Part shown: one piece after another, positions 33,889 through 43,259 of the stretch
Layout: every line of letters begins with the position of its first letter
Numbering within the stretch: the stretch's first letter is position 1
NCBI GenBank assembly: GCA_018883725.1
Contig: JAHLFN010000012.1
Span: 1 to 46,746 of the forward strand
Length of the DNA: 46,746 nt
Reading direction: 5' to 3'
Source: Candidatus Fusobacterium pullicola
GTDB taxonomy: Bacteria > Fusobacteriota > Fusobacteriia > Fusobacteriales > Fusobacteriaceae
Translations under genes and position numbers: made by a program
The notes under the pieces: model-generated
What the model saw: the letters and a program-made list of their open reading frames with translations, nothing else
Database searches by the model: none
Told to the model about the DNA's origin: nothing

Positions 33889-35230
33889 TAAATATAAATC
33901 TGATTTTCTCCTCCAGTTTTTCAGGAATAATAAACTCTTTATTTGTTACTGTTTTCAAGGCATAAAATGGTTTATTTTTATAGTTTTTTCTCTCTCTATT
34001 CTCCTGATATATCTCCTCTTCAATATCATTTTCAAACATTATACAACTTCCAATATCCTTCTTTATACTATTTTCTATTATTCTATTTTTTTGGTTTGAA
34101 TTCTCTATCTCTTCAGGAGTTCTCCAAAGATGGTTGTCTTTGTCATATACAGCTACATAAGGGATTTTAAAAACATTTAATAATTTTATAAATTGTGGAA
34201 TTAAACTTTTACTTCCACACTCTAAAATAGAGTAATCATATTTGTAAATATCTAATTTTTTTGAAAGGTATCCCAATACTATCTTGTCTGTTTGTCCCTC
34301 TACAAGTATAACTTTTTTAGCAAAAAATAACTCACTTCTATCTGGATTTATCCAATAGTTCATATTAAAATTTTTTATCTCGTCTCCAGAAAAAAGATAG
34401 CCTTTAAATTGAAATACTTTACTTCCACTATTTTCACTCTTTCTTACTATACAGATAGATTTATACATATGTAAATTTATAAAATTATTTGAATGCGTTG
34501 CTACATATATTTGAGTTCCGAGTTTTGTTAATACACAGATATTAAAAAATAGCTCTTTTTGTTTTTGAGGATGAAGATACAGCTCCGGTTCTTCAAATAA
34601 TATCAAGGTATTATCTAATACAGAATGTCCTGTATCTCTTGAATATTGAGCTAATACTCCAAAAATCTCAAATAGTAAATTTCTGTATAATCCTCTACTT
34701 GTATACTCACTCTGTAATTCATTAAAAGTAGCTACTATTTTATTTAAAGCTTTCGGTTGATTAATCTTCCTCTTCTCTAATATTTTTAAAAGAGATAAAA
34801 TAAAAAATTCTGTTTGTTCCTTCTCTGAAAATGATGGAATAAATAAAATAGAAACATGTTCTGTTATACTCTGATATTCCTCTTCTGTTATTCTATTCCA
34901 AATATTATTATAAAATACAAAATAATAGATATCCCCATCGTATGTCTTAGTTACTTTCAAATGAATATTTTTTCCTGTAATAGTCATATCTGCCACTTGA
35001 AAACTTTGTTTATAATAATTATAAAAAGATCCTTCTATTGATAAAAAGTTAGTACCATTTCTTAAATCTCTACTTCTAAAATTTCTATATTTTAAAAAAA
35101 ACATAATTGCTGACATTATACTTGATTTTCCACTATTACTTTGTCCAATAAAAAGCATTAAGTTTTCAAATTTTATATCAGTTTCCTCTATACATTGCCA
35201 ATTTTTAATTTTTAATTCTTTTAAATACAT
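33884..35230 (-). CDS. OLD-family AAA ATPase with TOPRIM nuclease domain
   Basis: A 448-aa protein. The ABC/SMC-like ATPase has Walker A GQSNSGKS (29-36), Walker B LILFEEPELYLHP (209-221) and the ATHS switch (244-247). The TOPRIM nuclease follows, with E311 in VILVEGQTDKI and D363/D365 in AVYDKDN. This order is typical of OLD nucleases, some of which act in phage defence or DNA repair. It has no neighbouring helicase (no GajB/UvrD-like partner), so it is the solitary type if functional. ATG 35230 follows AGGAGGG. Flanked by housekeeping genes; no att site or repeat was seen. Confidence 0.82.
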   Translation of the reverse strand: MYLKELKIKNWQCIEETDIKFENLMLFIGQSNSGKSSIMSAIMFFLKYRNFRSRDLRNGTNFLSIEGSFYNYYKQSFQVADMTITGKNIHLKVTKTYDGDIYYFVFYNNIWNRITEEEYQSITEHVSILFIPSFSEKEQTEFFILSLLKILEKRKINQPKALNKIVATFNELQSEYTSRGLYRNLLFEIFGVLAQYSRDTGHSVLDNTLILFEEPELYLHPQKQKELFFNICVLTKLGTQIYVATHSNNFINLHMYKSICIVRKSENSGSKVFQFKGYLFSGDEIKNFNMNYWINPDRSELFFAKKVILVEGQTDKIVLGYLSKKLDIYKYDYSILECGSKSLIPQFIKLLNVFKIPYVAVYDKDNHLWRTPEEIENSNQKNRIIENSIKKDIGSCIMFENDIEEEIYQENRERKNYKNKPFYALKTVTNKEFIIPEKLEEKIRFIFK

Positions 35231-35302
35231 CTTAACCCTCCTATTCTAGTAGTTTTATTATATCATATAATATTGAAAAAGATATGATAACTTCTATTTT
35301 CA

Positions 35303-35331
35303 TTGACTTTTTGATTAAAAGTAACTATAAT
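35303..35331 (+). promoter_or_regulatory. promoter of the L,D-transpeptidase-like gene
   Basis: TTGACT (35303-35308), a 17-nt spacer and TATAAT (35326-35331), about 35 nt before the start codon. Confidence 0.78.
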
Positions 35332-35371
35332 TCATATTATATAAATATTATACGAGGAGTGATTCAAAAAG

Positions 35372-36031
35372 ATGTTAAGGAAGTTATTTCTTGGACTTAC
35401 CCTATGTGGTAGTATACTGTTTGGAGCTGACTTAAGTACTGAAGAAGATATAAAAGAGATATACAAAAATTTAGGAATAGAAAATAAGTTAGAGTACTCT
35501 ACTTTTTTTAAAGCTATTCAAGGTTATAATAAAATTGAAGATAAAAAACCTGGATATATAACTATCATAGATTTTTCTAAACCATCTAATGAAGAGAGAT
35601 TCTTTGTAATTGACCTTGAAAATAAAAAAGTAGACTATGCAACTTATGTAAGTCATGGAAAAAATACTGGACTTGGAACAGCAGTAAAATTTTCTAACAA
35701 TATAAATTCCTATCAAAGTTCACTAGGATTTTATGTCACTAAAAATACCTATGAAGGAAGTAATGGTTACTCTTTGAGATTATTAGGACTAGAACCTGGA
35801 ATAAACTCTAATGCTATGGATAGACATATTGTAGTACATGGAGCTAATTATGCTACAAAGGAGTTTATGGATAAATATGGATTTTTAGGAAGAAGTCTTG
35901 GATGCCCTGCTATTCCAGAAGAGATTTCAAAAGAGGTTATTGATTATATAAAGGGTGGTACAGTTTTATATATTAATGGAAATGATGAAAATTACTTTGC
36001 AAATAGTAAATATATACAACCATCTGCTTAA
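35372..36031 (+). CDS. secreted murein L,D-transpeptidase catalytic domain protein (YkuD_2 type)
   Basis: A 219-aa exported protein. The N-terminus is a signal peptide (about 1-19, KLFLGLTLCGSILFGA). The catalytic block of the family is present: HIVVHGANY with H156, and GRSLGCPA at 173-180 with C178. YkuD-like enzymes form 3-3 cross-links or attach proteins to peptidoglycan; members of this subfamily are little studied. A cysteine inside the signal peptide (LTLCG) could also suggest a lipoprotein, but the site is not ideal. ATG follows GAGGAG. Own promoter and terminator. Confidence 0.82.
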   Translation: MLRKLFLGLTLCGSILFGADLSTEEDIKEIYKNLGIENKLEYSTFFKAIQGYNKIEDKKPGYITIIDFSKPSNEERFFVIDLENKKVDYATYVSHGKNTGLGTAVKFSNNINSYQSSLGFYVTKNTYEGSNGYSLRLLGLEPGINSNAMDRHIVVHGANYATKEFMDKYGFLGRSLGCPAIPEEISKEVIDYIKGGTVLYINGNDENYFANSKYIQPSA

Positions 36032-36044
36032 TCTTTATTTTTAT

Positions 36045-36080
36045 AAAAAGGATTGCTAAAATTACAGCAATCCTTTTTTT
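36045..36080. terminator. bidirectional terminator between L,D-transpeptidase and thrE2
   Basis: AAAAAGGATTGCT pairs with AGCAATCCTTTTTTT. The thrE2 stop codon lies inside the stem, so the convergent genes share it. Confidence 0.88.
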
Positions 36081-36544
36081 CTACTTTTATATTTCTTCTT
36101 TATAGTCTGATATCTTCTAAATTTATAATATATTTGAGAAAATGTTGAAACCATAACTATTCCTAAAGTTATAGCTATTGTTATCATCAATGTTGCAATA
36201 CCTCTTTGTGCTGCTTCAACACTCTTATTTTCTATAAAATAAGACATAGTAAAATATACCCCACTACCGGGAACCAATGGAATAAGACTAGCTATAAGTG
36301 TCGATGTTACAGGAGTTTTTAAAATTCTTGCCATTATTTCAGAATAGATTGTAATCCCTACAGCTGAATAGAAAAAAGATGCTGGCTCAGAATATTGATA
36401 ATACTTAAATAATATATAAATAGCCCAACCTAAGGCTCCTCCTATACTAGCAAAAACAAGCTTTTTCCCTTTTAAATTGAAAATAATTCCAAAGGCTAAA
36501 GTACTTCCAGCAGCAGCAATAATTTCAATTAATACCTGCTCCAT
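36062..36544 (-). CDS. thrE2: threonine/serine exporter, C-terminal half (ThrE2/YjjB type)
   Basis: A 160-aa membrane protein with about four to five helices, matching the DUF3815/YjjB half of the ThrE exporter family (IIAAAGSTLAFGIIFNLKGKKL, then TPVTSTLIASLIPLVPGSGVYFTM). In Corynebacterium both halves are fused in ThrE; in many bacteria they are two genes. The stop lies in the terminator stem. It begins one base after the thrE1 stop, so both are translated together. Confidence 0.85.
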   Translation of the reverse strand: MEQVLIEIIAAAGSTLAFGIIFNLKGKKLVFASIGGALGWAIYILFKYYQYSEPASFFYSAVGITIYSEIMARILKTPVTSTLIASLIPLVPGSGVYFTMSYFIENKSVEAAQRGIATLMITIAITLGIVMVSTFSQIYYKFRRYQTIKKKYKSRKKGLL

Positions 36545-36545
36545 A

Positions 36546-37304
36546 CTATATCTCTCCTAATTTTAAAATTATAAATAAGGCAAATCCTGTTCCAGAAGCA
36601 AGGGCTGCACCTACTAAAAAGGCCTCTACTGCCCTAGACATCCCAGAAAGTAAATCTCCAGCTACTAAATCTCTAATTGCATTTGTTAAAGCAATTCCAG
36701 GAACTAAAAGCATAATAGTTCCTATTGTTGAGTATGAAACTGTTTCTGTAAATCCTACCTTTACACTTAAATATGAAAATAAAGTACAGAAAAAACCTCC
36801 CAATGTATTTAAGAAAAAAGTATTTGTCTGTAACCTATTTGCAAAATCTGAGATTAAAAAGATAATCCCTCCACCTATAAAAGCACTAATAGCATCTCTA
36901 ATTCCACCTCTAAATAATAGTGCAAAGAAAAAAGCTCCAAAACTATATGCTAAAAAATAAATAAATTTATTATAGGGGATCTCTTTGTCTATAGCAATTA
37001 CAGCACTATAAAACTCTTCAAAACTATACTTTTTGAGATCTCTAACTAACTGATTTATTGAATGAACTTTATTTAAGTTTGTTGTTCTTGAAGCTACTCT
37101 TTCTACAGAGCTAAATAGCTCCCCTTTATAATTTCTAACAGAAGTAATAATACAAGTTATAGAAACAAAGCACTGGGCATTGAGACCATAATGTTTACAA
37201 ATTCTTGAGATAATATCTTCTACTCTATATGTCTCAGCTCCACTTTGTAGAGCTATTTTTCCTGTTAAATTGGCAAGTGTTAAAATTCTATTCTCGTTGA
37301 CCAT
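36546..37304 (-). CDS. thrE1: threonine/serine exporter, N-terminal half (ThrE1/YjjP type)
   Basis: A 252-aa protein of the DUF1212/YjjP half of ThrE. The cytoplasmic N-terminus reads LANLTGKIALQSGAETYRVEDIISRICKHYG (family core, here split), and about five membrane helices follow (FGAFFFALLFRGGIRDAISAFIGGG, then TIMLLVPGIALTNAIRDLVAGD). Exports threonine or serine, possibly to limit excess. It follows trmN6 by 12 nt and directly precedes thrE2. Confidence 0.87.
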   Translation of the reverse strand: MVNENRILTLANLTGKIALQSGAETYRVEDIISRICKHYGLNAQCFVSITCIITSVRNYKGELFSSVERVASRTTNLNKVHSINQLVRDLKKYSFEEFYSAVIAIDKEIPYNKFIYFLAYSFGAFFFALLFRGGIRDAISAFIGGGIIFLISDFANRLQTNTFFLNTLGGFFCTLFSYLSVKVGFTETVSYSTIGTIMLLVPGIALTNAIRDLVAGDLLSGMSRAVEAFLVGAALASGTGFALFIILKLGEI

Positions 37305-37316
37305 AGCTCCCCCATT

Positions 37317-38054
37317 TTATTTAAACATCTCTAAAATCGTATCTGAATAACTTCCATCTTCATTATGAGCAATAAGTGGTGGTAATACTCTCAATCCTGA
37401 ATTTCCATTCTTTACTCCTTCTATTAAAAGTATTTTTCCTTCTTTTTCTAATTTTGTATAGCAAAACTGGATTCTTTTTGGTTCAATGGAGTATTTTTTC
37501 ATTGTTTCTATTATATCAATCAATCTATCCACTCTATGTACCATTACAAAGTATCCTTTATCTTTTAAAAGGCTAGAAGCCGTTTCTAATAGTGAATCTA
37601 AATTTATAGTTATTTCATGTCTAGCTAAAGATAATTGATCTAAATCATTTAATTGTTTATCCTCTCCATGAAATTTAAAAAAAGGTGGATTGGTAACTAC
37701 TAAATCAAAGCTACCTTTTTTAAAATGGTTTTTCCAATTTTTCATATCATCATTAACTATTTCTATCTGCTCTTCTAAGCCGTTTAACTCTATATTTCTT
37801 TGTGCTAACTCACTTGAAATTTTCTGAATTTCTACCCCTATAATATTAGCCTTTGTTCTTTTAGAAAGAAATAGAGGAATAACACCATTTCCCGTCCCTA
37901 AGTCTATAATATTCTTTGTAGTTCTTGTGATTGTAGCAAACTCTGCTACTAATAAAGAATCTATTGAAAAAGAGAAGTGATCAGCTCTCTGTGTAATTTT
38001 CATACCCTTTTCTAGTAAATCTATTACTGTTTCAAATTGTTTTCCATCATTCAT
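37317..38054 (-). CDS. trmN6: tRNA1(Val) (adenine37-N6)-methyltransferase
   Basis: A class I SAM-dependent methyltransferase (245 aa). The SAM-binding motif is DLGTGNG at 51-57, and the amino-methyltransferase motif NPPF is at 122-125. The N-terminal FSFSIDSLLVAEF block and the overall length fit YfiC/TrmN6, which methylates A37 of tRNA-Val. The related PrmC/HemK family also has NPPY, so the exact substrate is inferred. I start at the ATG at 38054 after AAGGAGGT; an upstream extension of 17 codons has no RBS. It heads the trmN6-thrE1-thrE2 operon. Confidence 0.85.
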   Translation of the reverse strand: MNDGKQFETVIDLLEKGMKITQRADHFSFSIDSLLVAEFATITRTTKNIIDLGTGNGVIPLFLSKRTKANIIGVEIQKISSELAQRNIELNGLEEQIEIVNDDMKNWKNHFKKGSFDLVVTNPPFFKFHGEDKQLNDLDQLSLARHEITINLDSLLETASSLLKDKGYFVMVHRVDRLIDIIETMKKYSIEPKRIQFCYTKLEKEGKILLIEGVKNGNSGLRVLPPLIAHNEDGSYSDTILEMFK

Positions 38055-38076
38055 AAAATATAATACCTCCTTGAAT

Positions 38077-38105
38077 ATTATAGCAAATTTATAATAATAA
38101 TACAA
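38077..38105 (-). promoter_or_regulatory. promoter of the trmN6-thrE operon
   Basis: TTGTAT (38105-38100), a 17-nt spacer and TATAAT (38082-38077) on the minus strand, about 25 nt before the trmN6 start. Confidence 0.65.
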
Positions 38106-38130
38106 AAAATAAAATTATTCATTTTAATGA

Positions 38131-38173
38131 AAAAAGGATTTTGAAATTCACCTTAATAAATTTCTAAAATCCT
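38131..38173 (-). terminator. terminator of the MerR-type regulator gene
   Basis: AGGATTTTAGAAATTT pairs with AATTTCAAAATCCT and is followed by TTTTTTCATT on the minus strand, just after the stop at 38185. Confidence 0.82.
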
Positions 38174-38184
38174 AATTTATCTTA

Positions 38185-39009
38185 TTAATTTATGCTTTTT
38201 ATAGGAACTCTTAGTATGTACATTACCTCTGAAGGATCTTTTTCAAAAGCTGGTCCGGATAAAATATGAATAATTGTATCTCCTTCCATAATATATCCCT
38301 TTTCTTCTGACCATTTGATAACTTTTTTAATATTATCCCCCATCTCTGCAAATTTACCTTGGCATATCATACTAGCGTACTCTCTTTTAGAATAGTTGCA
38401 TCTCTTTTCATAGTTTATATAATCTTTTAGATATATCAGTTTATCATATTCATAATTTTCTTTTTTAATATTCTCTTCCTTCATTGCAAATGCAAACATT
38501 CCAATTGGAATACTATTTTGATTAACTGATATCAAAAATTTATCAATCTCTTTAAAAGCTTTAGAAATTCCATTATCTCTTGTATTTGGAGCTATCTTTG
38601 CATATATTCCTCTTATCTCCTCCTCCTCTATAAAAAATTTATCTATATTATTTTCAAGATTTATTAAATATCTCATCTGTAGTGCATTCTCTTTAAGTTC
38701 TAACTCAATTTTTTTCAATCTCTCTATCTCTTCTTGAGTCTGTTCTATCATCTTATTCATTAATTCCAATGTATGACTATAACTCAAATTTTCTAAGTGA
38801 CTTTTTATTTTTAAATTACTAAATCCCAATTTTTTTAGATGTACGATCATCTTAATAATTGGTATTTGAAAAAATCTATAATATCTATAGTTAGTTTTCT
38901 CATCCTTGTAATCAGGAGATATTATCCCTTCACTATCATAGTATCTTAAAGTTGAAATTGGTAAGTTTGTAATTTTTGAAATCTCTCCTATTGTTAAGTA
39001 ATCCTTCAT
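38185..39009 (-). CDS. MerR-family regulator with GyrI-like effector domain
   Basis: A 274-aa one-component regulator. The winged HTH is at the N-terminus (YLTIGEISKITNLPISTLRYYDSEGII), a coiled-coil dimer helix follows (about 75-118), and an effector domain of BmrR/GyrI type spans about 120-270. Such proteins bind drugs or hydrophobic cations and activate exporters from promoters with long spacers. No exporter lies next to it, so the target is elsewhere or it is self-regulated. The start is the ATG at 39009 after AAAGGAG; a GTG five codons earlier is less likely. Promoter not clearly recognised. Confidence 0.85.
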   Translation of the reverse strand: MKDYLTIGEISKITNLPISTLRYYDSEGIISPDYKDEKTNYRYYRFFQIPIIKMIVHLKKLGFSNLKIKSHLENLSYSHTLELMNKMIEQTQEEIERLKKIELELKENALQMRYLINLENNIDKFFIEEEEIRGIYAKIAPNTRDNGISKAFKEIDKFLISVNQNSIPIGMFAFAMKEENIKKENYEYDKLIYLKDYINYEKRCNYSKREYASMICQGKFAEMGDNIKKVIKWSEEKGYIMEGDTIIHILSGPAFEKDPSEVMYILRVPIKSIN

Positions 39010-39124
39010 CTTACTCCTTTCCACTATTAAATTCTAGTTTTTTAAAAGTTTTACTAATATTATTATATTAACATAATTTATTTTCTCTGTAAATAAAGTT
39101 TTAGAAGGTTGATAAACTAAATAT

Positions 39125-39161
39125 AAAAAGCTCAAGAATGATTAACTCACCACTCTTGAGC
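39125..39161 (-). terminator. proS terminator
   Basis: GCTCAAGA and TCTTGAGC form a perfect 8-bp stem followed by TTTTTATATTTA on the minus strand, about 30 nt after the proS stop. Confidence 0.82.
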
Positions 39162-39191
39162 CTATTTTATAACTTTTACTAAATTATCTTA

Positions 39192-40901
39192 TTAATATTG
39201 CTTCATTAATTCTCTTACTTTAGAGATAACTTCATCTTTAGAGATTTCAAAAGTTTCTCCTGTTTTTCTTATTTTTAACTCTACAATTCCCTCATTAGTT
39301 TTTTTACCACAAATTACTTTAAATGGGAATCCAATTAAGTCAGCATCTTTAAATTTGAATCCAGGTCTCTCATCTCTATCATCTATCATTGTATCTATTC
39401 CATTATCTAATAATGAATTATATAGCTCTTCTGCAAGTGCAACTTGAGCTTCATCCTTCATATTAGCTGGAATTACATCAACTACATATGGAGCTATTGC
39501 TGTAGGCCAAACAATTCCAAATTCATCATTGTTTTGCTCAATAGCAGAAGCAAGTGTTCTTGAAACTCCAATTCCATAACATCCCATTATAATTGGATGA
39601 GTTACACCTTTCTCATCTATAAATGTAGCTTCTAACTTTTCAGAATATTTAGTTCCTAATTTAAATATATGTCCTACTTCTATTCCTCTTGCTGAAGCAA
39701 GTGTTCCTCCACATTTTTCACATACATGTCCTGGTTTTACAGTTTTTACATCTTTTACTATATCAGCTTTATAATCTCTTCCATAATTTACATTGATATA
39801 GTGAGTATCTAATCTGTTTCCACCAGCTGTATGGTTAGTGATTTCTAAAACTGTATCGTCAGCTACAATTTTTATATCTCCTAAATCTTTTCCAAATGGT
39901 CCAATAAACCCTTTTACTAGTCCTAATTTTTCTAATTGCTCATCAGTTAATAGCTCAACTTCTATTGCGTCTACAGCATTTTTAAGTTTAGTCTCATTAA
40001 CTTCGTAATCTCCTCTGATTAAAACCATATATACTTGATCTGTTCCCATATCTCTGTACATCATAGCTTTAACTGTTCTTTCTACAGGGACATTTAGATA
40101 TTCAACTACATCTTCTATTTTTGATACATTTGGAGTATCTACTAATTCAGTAGCCTTTAACTCCTCTTTCTCAGCATGGAATATTTTACTTACAGCAGTT
40201 TCTACGTTTGCTGCATAATCACAGCTCTCACAGTAGATGATTTCGTCCTCTCCTGAATCAGCTAATACATGGAACTCTTTTGATCCACTTCCACCTATTG
40301 CTCCTGAATCAGCCTCAACAGGTCTGAATTTTAATCCACAGCTAGAGAAAATTCTCTTATAAGTAGCTTCCATATTATCAAACTCTTTATCTAAAGACTC
40401 CTTTGTAGAGTGGAAAGAGTAAGCATCCTTCATTATGAACTCTCTTCCTCTCATAAGTCCAAATCTTGGTCTTATCTCATCTCTGAATTTAGTTTGGATT
40501 TGATAAAGGTTTAATGGTAATTGTTTGTATGAAGCAACATCGTTTCTAATTACATCAGTTACTACCTCTTCATGTGTTGGCCCTAATACGAAATCTCTCT
40601 TTGCTCTATCTTGTAATTTCATCATTAATGGTCCCATTACTTCCCATCTTCCACTCTCTTTCCAAAGTTCAGCTGGTTGTAATACAGGCATGAATATCTC
40701 TTGAGCTCCTGCTCTATCCATCTCTCTTCTTACAATATTCTCTACTTTCTTAAGAGCTTTTAATCCTAATGGTAGGTAAGTATACACTCCACTAGTTAAT
40801 TTTTTAATCATTCCTGCTCTCAAAAGAAGCTTATGACTTGCTATTTCTGCTTCTTTTGGAGTTTCTTTAAGTGTCTTAATATAACTCTTACTGAATCTCA
40901 T
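39192..40901 (-). CDS. proS: prolyl-tRNA synthetase (bacterial type)
   Basis: A class II aminoacyl-tRNA synthetase that charges tRNA-Pro. Motif 1 and 2 regions are seen in GLKALKKVENIVRREMDRAGAQEI and FRDEIRPRFGLMRGREFIMKD. The bacterial editing insertion (INS, about 220-400) includes HTAGGNRLD. The anticodon-binding domain ends the protein (IDDRDERPGFKFKDADLIGFPF). At 569 aa it is full length. ATG 40901 follows GGAGGAAG. No T-box leader was recognised in the 80-nt gap to recG. Confidence 0.97.
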   Translation of the reverse strand: MRFSKSYIKTLKETPKEAEIASHKLLLRAGMIKKLTSGVYTYLPLGLKALKKVENIVRREMDRAGAQEIFMPVLQPAELWKESGRWEVMGPLMMKLQDRAKRDFVLGPTHEEVVTDVIRNDVASYKQLPLNLYQIQTKFRDEIRPRFGLMRGREFIMKDAYSFHSTKESLDKEFDNMEATYKRIFSSCGLKFRPVEADSGAIGGSGSKEFHVLADSGEDEIIYCESCDYAANVETAVSKIFHAEKEELKATELVDTPNVSKIEDVVEYLNVPVERTVKAMMYRDMGTDQVYMVLIRGDYEVNETKLKNAVDAIEVELLTDEQLEKLGLVKGFIGPFGKDLGDIKIVADDTVLEITNHTAGGNRLDTHYINVNYGRDYKADIVKDVKTVKPGHVCEKCGGTLASARGIEVGHIFKLGTKYSEKLEATFIDEKGVTHPIIMGCYGIGVSRTLASAIEQNNDEFGIVWPTAIAPYVVDVIPANMKDEAQVALAEELYNSLLDNGIDTMIDDRDERPGFKFKDADLIGFPFKVICGKKTNEGIVELKIRKTGETFEISKDEVISKVRELMKQY

Positions 40902-40935
40902 CTCTTCCTCCGTATTAAAATTTATTTTACTATAT

Positions 40936-40965
40936 ATTTTATCATATTGTCTCTTACTTTGTCTA
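40936..40965 (-). promoter_or_regulatory. proS promoter
   Basis: TAGACA (40965-40960), an 18-nt spacer and TAAAAT (40941-40936) on the minus strand, between recG and proS. The gap is short, so co-transcription with recG is also possible. Confidence 0.5.
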
Positions 40966-40987
40966 AAGGTTTTTAATTTTCTTAATA

Positions 40988-43039
40988 TTATTTTACCTCT
41001 TTGAATTTTTGTGAGATATCCTCAATTAGATACTCATTTTTTATCTCTCCGTTATTCTCCTTTAGATACTCATAACATATATCTTTAACCAACTTTATAG
41101 TTTTTACATCGTGTACTATATCTACAAACTTCAAATCACTAAGTCCACTTTGTTTTGTTCCAAAAATCTCTCCAGATTTTCTAAGTCTTAGGTCCTCTTC
41201 AGCTATCTTAAACCCATCTTGAGTCTCTTCCATAACTTGAAGTCTAGCCTTTGAAGTAGCATTCTCTGTCTTTGAAACTAAAAAACAATAAGATTGATGC
41301 TCTCCCCTTCCAACTCTTCCTCGAAGTTGGTGTAAAGCTGAGAGTCCAAATCTTTCAGCATTGTTGATTACAATTATAGATGAGTTTGGTACGTCTACTC
41401 CTACTTCTATTACTGTTGTAGATACCAAAATATCTAACTCTCTATTTTTAAATCTACTCATAATCTCATCTTTTTCAGAATTTTTCATCTTTCCATGTAG
41501 TACACCTATCTTGTAGCTAGGTAGAAACTTCTCCACCTCTTCCATTAACTCCTGTGTAGATTTTGCTGAAAGTTTCTCACTCTCTTCTATAAGAGGAGCT
41601 ATAAAATAAGCTTGTCTTCCCTGAGATAATTTTTTCTCTATAAATTCATACATAGTTTCTATCTCTTCATCTGTAGCTATCCATTTTGTACGTATTGGTT
41701 TTCTTCCAGGTGGTAACTCATCTATTACAGATACATCTAAATCTCCATATATACTGAGAGCTAATGAACGTGGAATAGGGGTAGCACTCATTACTACAAG
41801 ATTAGCTAGTACTCCTTTATCTCTTAAAGCTTTTCTTTGTAAAACTCCAAACCTATGCTGTTCATCTATAATTATCATTCCTAATTTATGAAAAACTACA
41901 CTCTCCTCTATAAGAGCATGTGTTCCTATAACTATTCCTACTTCACCATTAGCTATATCCTCTAAAAGTTTTTGCTTTTTCTTTCCAGTAAAGCTTCCTG
42001 TGAGTAATTCAACTCTCACTCCCAGTTTTTCAAACTTATCTTTTACAGATAAATAATGTTGAACCGCTAAAATTTCAGTTGGAGCCATTAAAACTCCTTG
42101 ATAAGAGTTTTCTAACATGTAGAGAAGAAGTACCATTGATACTGCTGTTTTTCCACTCCCAACATCTCCTTGTACCAATCTATTTACTATTCTTCCATTT
42201 GCTAAATCTCTATATATCTCTGTAATCACTCTCTTTTGGGCATTTGTTAGTTCAAAGGGAAGAGAAGCTAAGTATTGTTTTACTAACGTCTTTTTATCCT
42301 CAAGATGATATCTCTCTATATTTTGATTGTCTACTTCAAATCTTTTTTGAAGTATTCCCATCTCCAGAACTAATAATTCTTCTACAGCAAAACGTCTCTT
42401 AGCCTCCTCTAAGTTTTTATTATTTCTTGGAAAATGAATCTCTCTAAGGGCCTCTTTTCTCCCTATAAGCCTATATTTTTTTATAATCTCTTCTGGAATA
42501 TTCTCCTCTATAATTGCAAGAGTATTTTTTAAAGTTAATTCCATCAACTTTCTCAAAGAGTTTTGAGGTAACTCCTTACTTGAGCTATATATTGGTAAAA
42601 TCTCTCCCTCATCTACTCTCTTTTGATTACTACTTAACTTAAACTCTGGATTTACAAGTTGAAATATATACCCTCTCTTTACCTGTCCTATGAATATATA
42701 TTCCTCTCCTATCTTTAAACTCTTTCTAAGATATGGCATCTGAAACCAAACTAACTCTATTACTCCACTTCCATCTGTGGCTGTAGCCTTTACCATCTTA
42801 AGCCCACTACGAGTAGGAGGTGCTGAAACTGTCATAAGAGTAGCCTTTAATACTACATACTCCTCTCCTCTTAATTCTCCTATCTTTTTTATATTAGTTC
42901 TATCATCATAAGCTCTTGGAAAGTAGTAAAGCATATCAGCTATGGAGTTTATCCCTAATTTTTCTAACCTCTTTATATTTTTAGTATCTATCCCCAATTC
43001 AATACTTTCCAATGGCCAATATATTTTACTGTATATCAT
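40988..43039 (-). CDS. recG: ATP-dependent DNA helicase RecG
   Basis: A superfamily 2 double-strand translocase that rescues stalled replication forks and Holliday junctions. The N-terminal wedge domain is an OB-fold region (about 55-150, EYVVLKATLMTV...). Walker A is VQGDVGSGKT, motif II DEQH (IIIDEQHRFGVLQR), motif III VMSATPIPRSLAL, and motif VI QLRGRVGRGEHQSYC. At 683 aa it is full length. ATG 43039 follows GTGAGGAG. proS follows 86 nt downstream. Confidence 0.97.
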   Translation of the reverse strand: MIYSKIYWPLESIELGIDTKNIKRLEKLGINSIADMLYYFPRAYDDRTNIKKIGELRGEEYVVLKATLMTVSAPPTRSGLKMVKATATDGSGVIELVWFQMPYLRKSLKIGEEYIFIGQVKRGYIFQLVNPEFKLSSNQKRVDEGEILPIYSSSKELPQNSLRKLMELTLKNTLAIIEENIPEEIIKKYRLIGRKEALREIHFPRNNKNLEEAKRRFAVEELLVLEMGILQKRFEVDNQNIERYHLEDKKTLVKQYLASLPFELTNAQKRVITEIYRDLANGRIVNRLVQGDVGSGKTAVSMVLLLYMLENSYQGVLMAPTEILAVQHYLSVKDKFEKLGVRVELLTGSFTGKKKQKLLEDIANGEVGIVIGTHALIEESVVFHKLGMIIIDEQHRFGVLQRKALRDKGVLANLVVMSATPIPRSLALSIYGDLDVSVIDELPPGRKPIRTKWIATDEEIETMYEFIEKKLSQGRQAYFIAPLIEESEKLSAKSTQELMEEVEKFLPSYKIGVLHGKMKNSEKDEIMSRFKNRELDILVSTTVIEVGVDVPNSSIIVINNAERFGLSALHQLRGRVGRGEHQSYCFLVSKTENATSKARLQVMEETQDGFKIAEEDLRLRKSGEIFGTKQSGLSDLKFVDIVHDVKTIKLVKDICYEYLKENNGEIKNEYLIEDISQKFKEVK

Positions 43040-43190
43040 CTCCTCACTTCCTTTCTCATTTTATATTTTTTATTATAACATATATTCAACTATTTATTTC
43101 TTTTTTATTTTCATAACACTTACACTATTATTTCAGTTTAAAATGTATTATATTAATATTTTTTTAATAAATAACATTCATATTTTCATA

Positions 43191-43219
43191 TTGACAATTT
43201 TAAAAATTCGTGTTAATAT
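43191..43219 (+). promoter_or_regulatory. promoter of the EEP-family gene
   Basis: TTGACA (43191-43196), a 17-nt spacer and TAATAT (43214-43219), about 40 nt before the start codon. Confidence 0.72.
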
Positions 43220-43259
43220 CATTATATGAATTAAAAAAACATTTTCTTAGGAGGAAAGT

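Noticed and set aside
40902-40987. T-box leader upstream of proS
   Set aside because: The gap is only about 86 nt and lacks the conserved T-box sequence and antiterminator.
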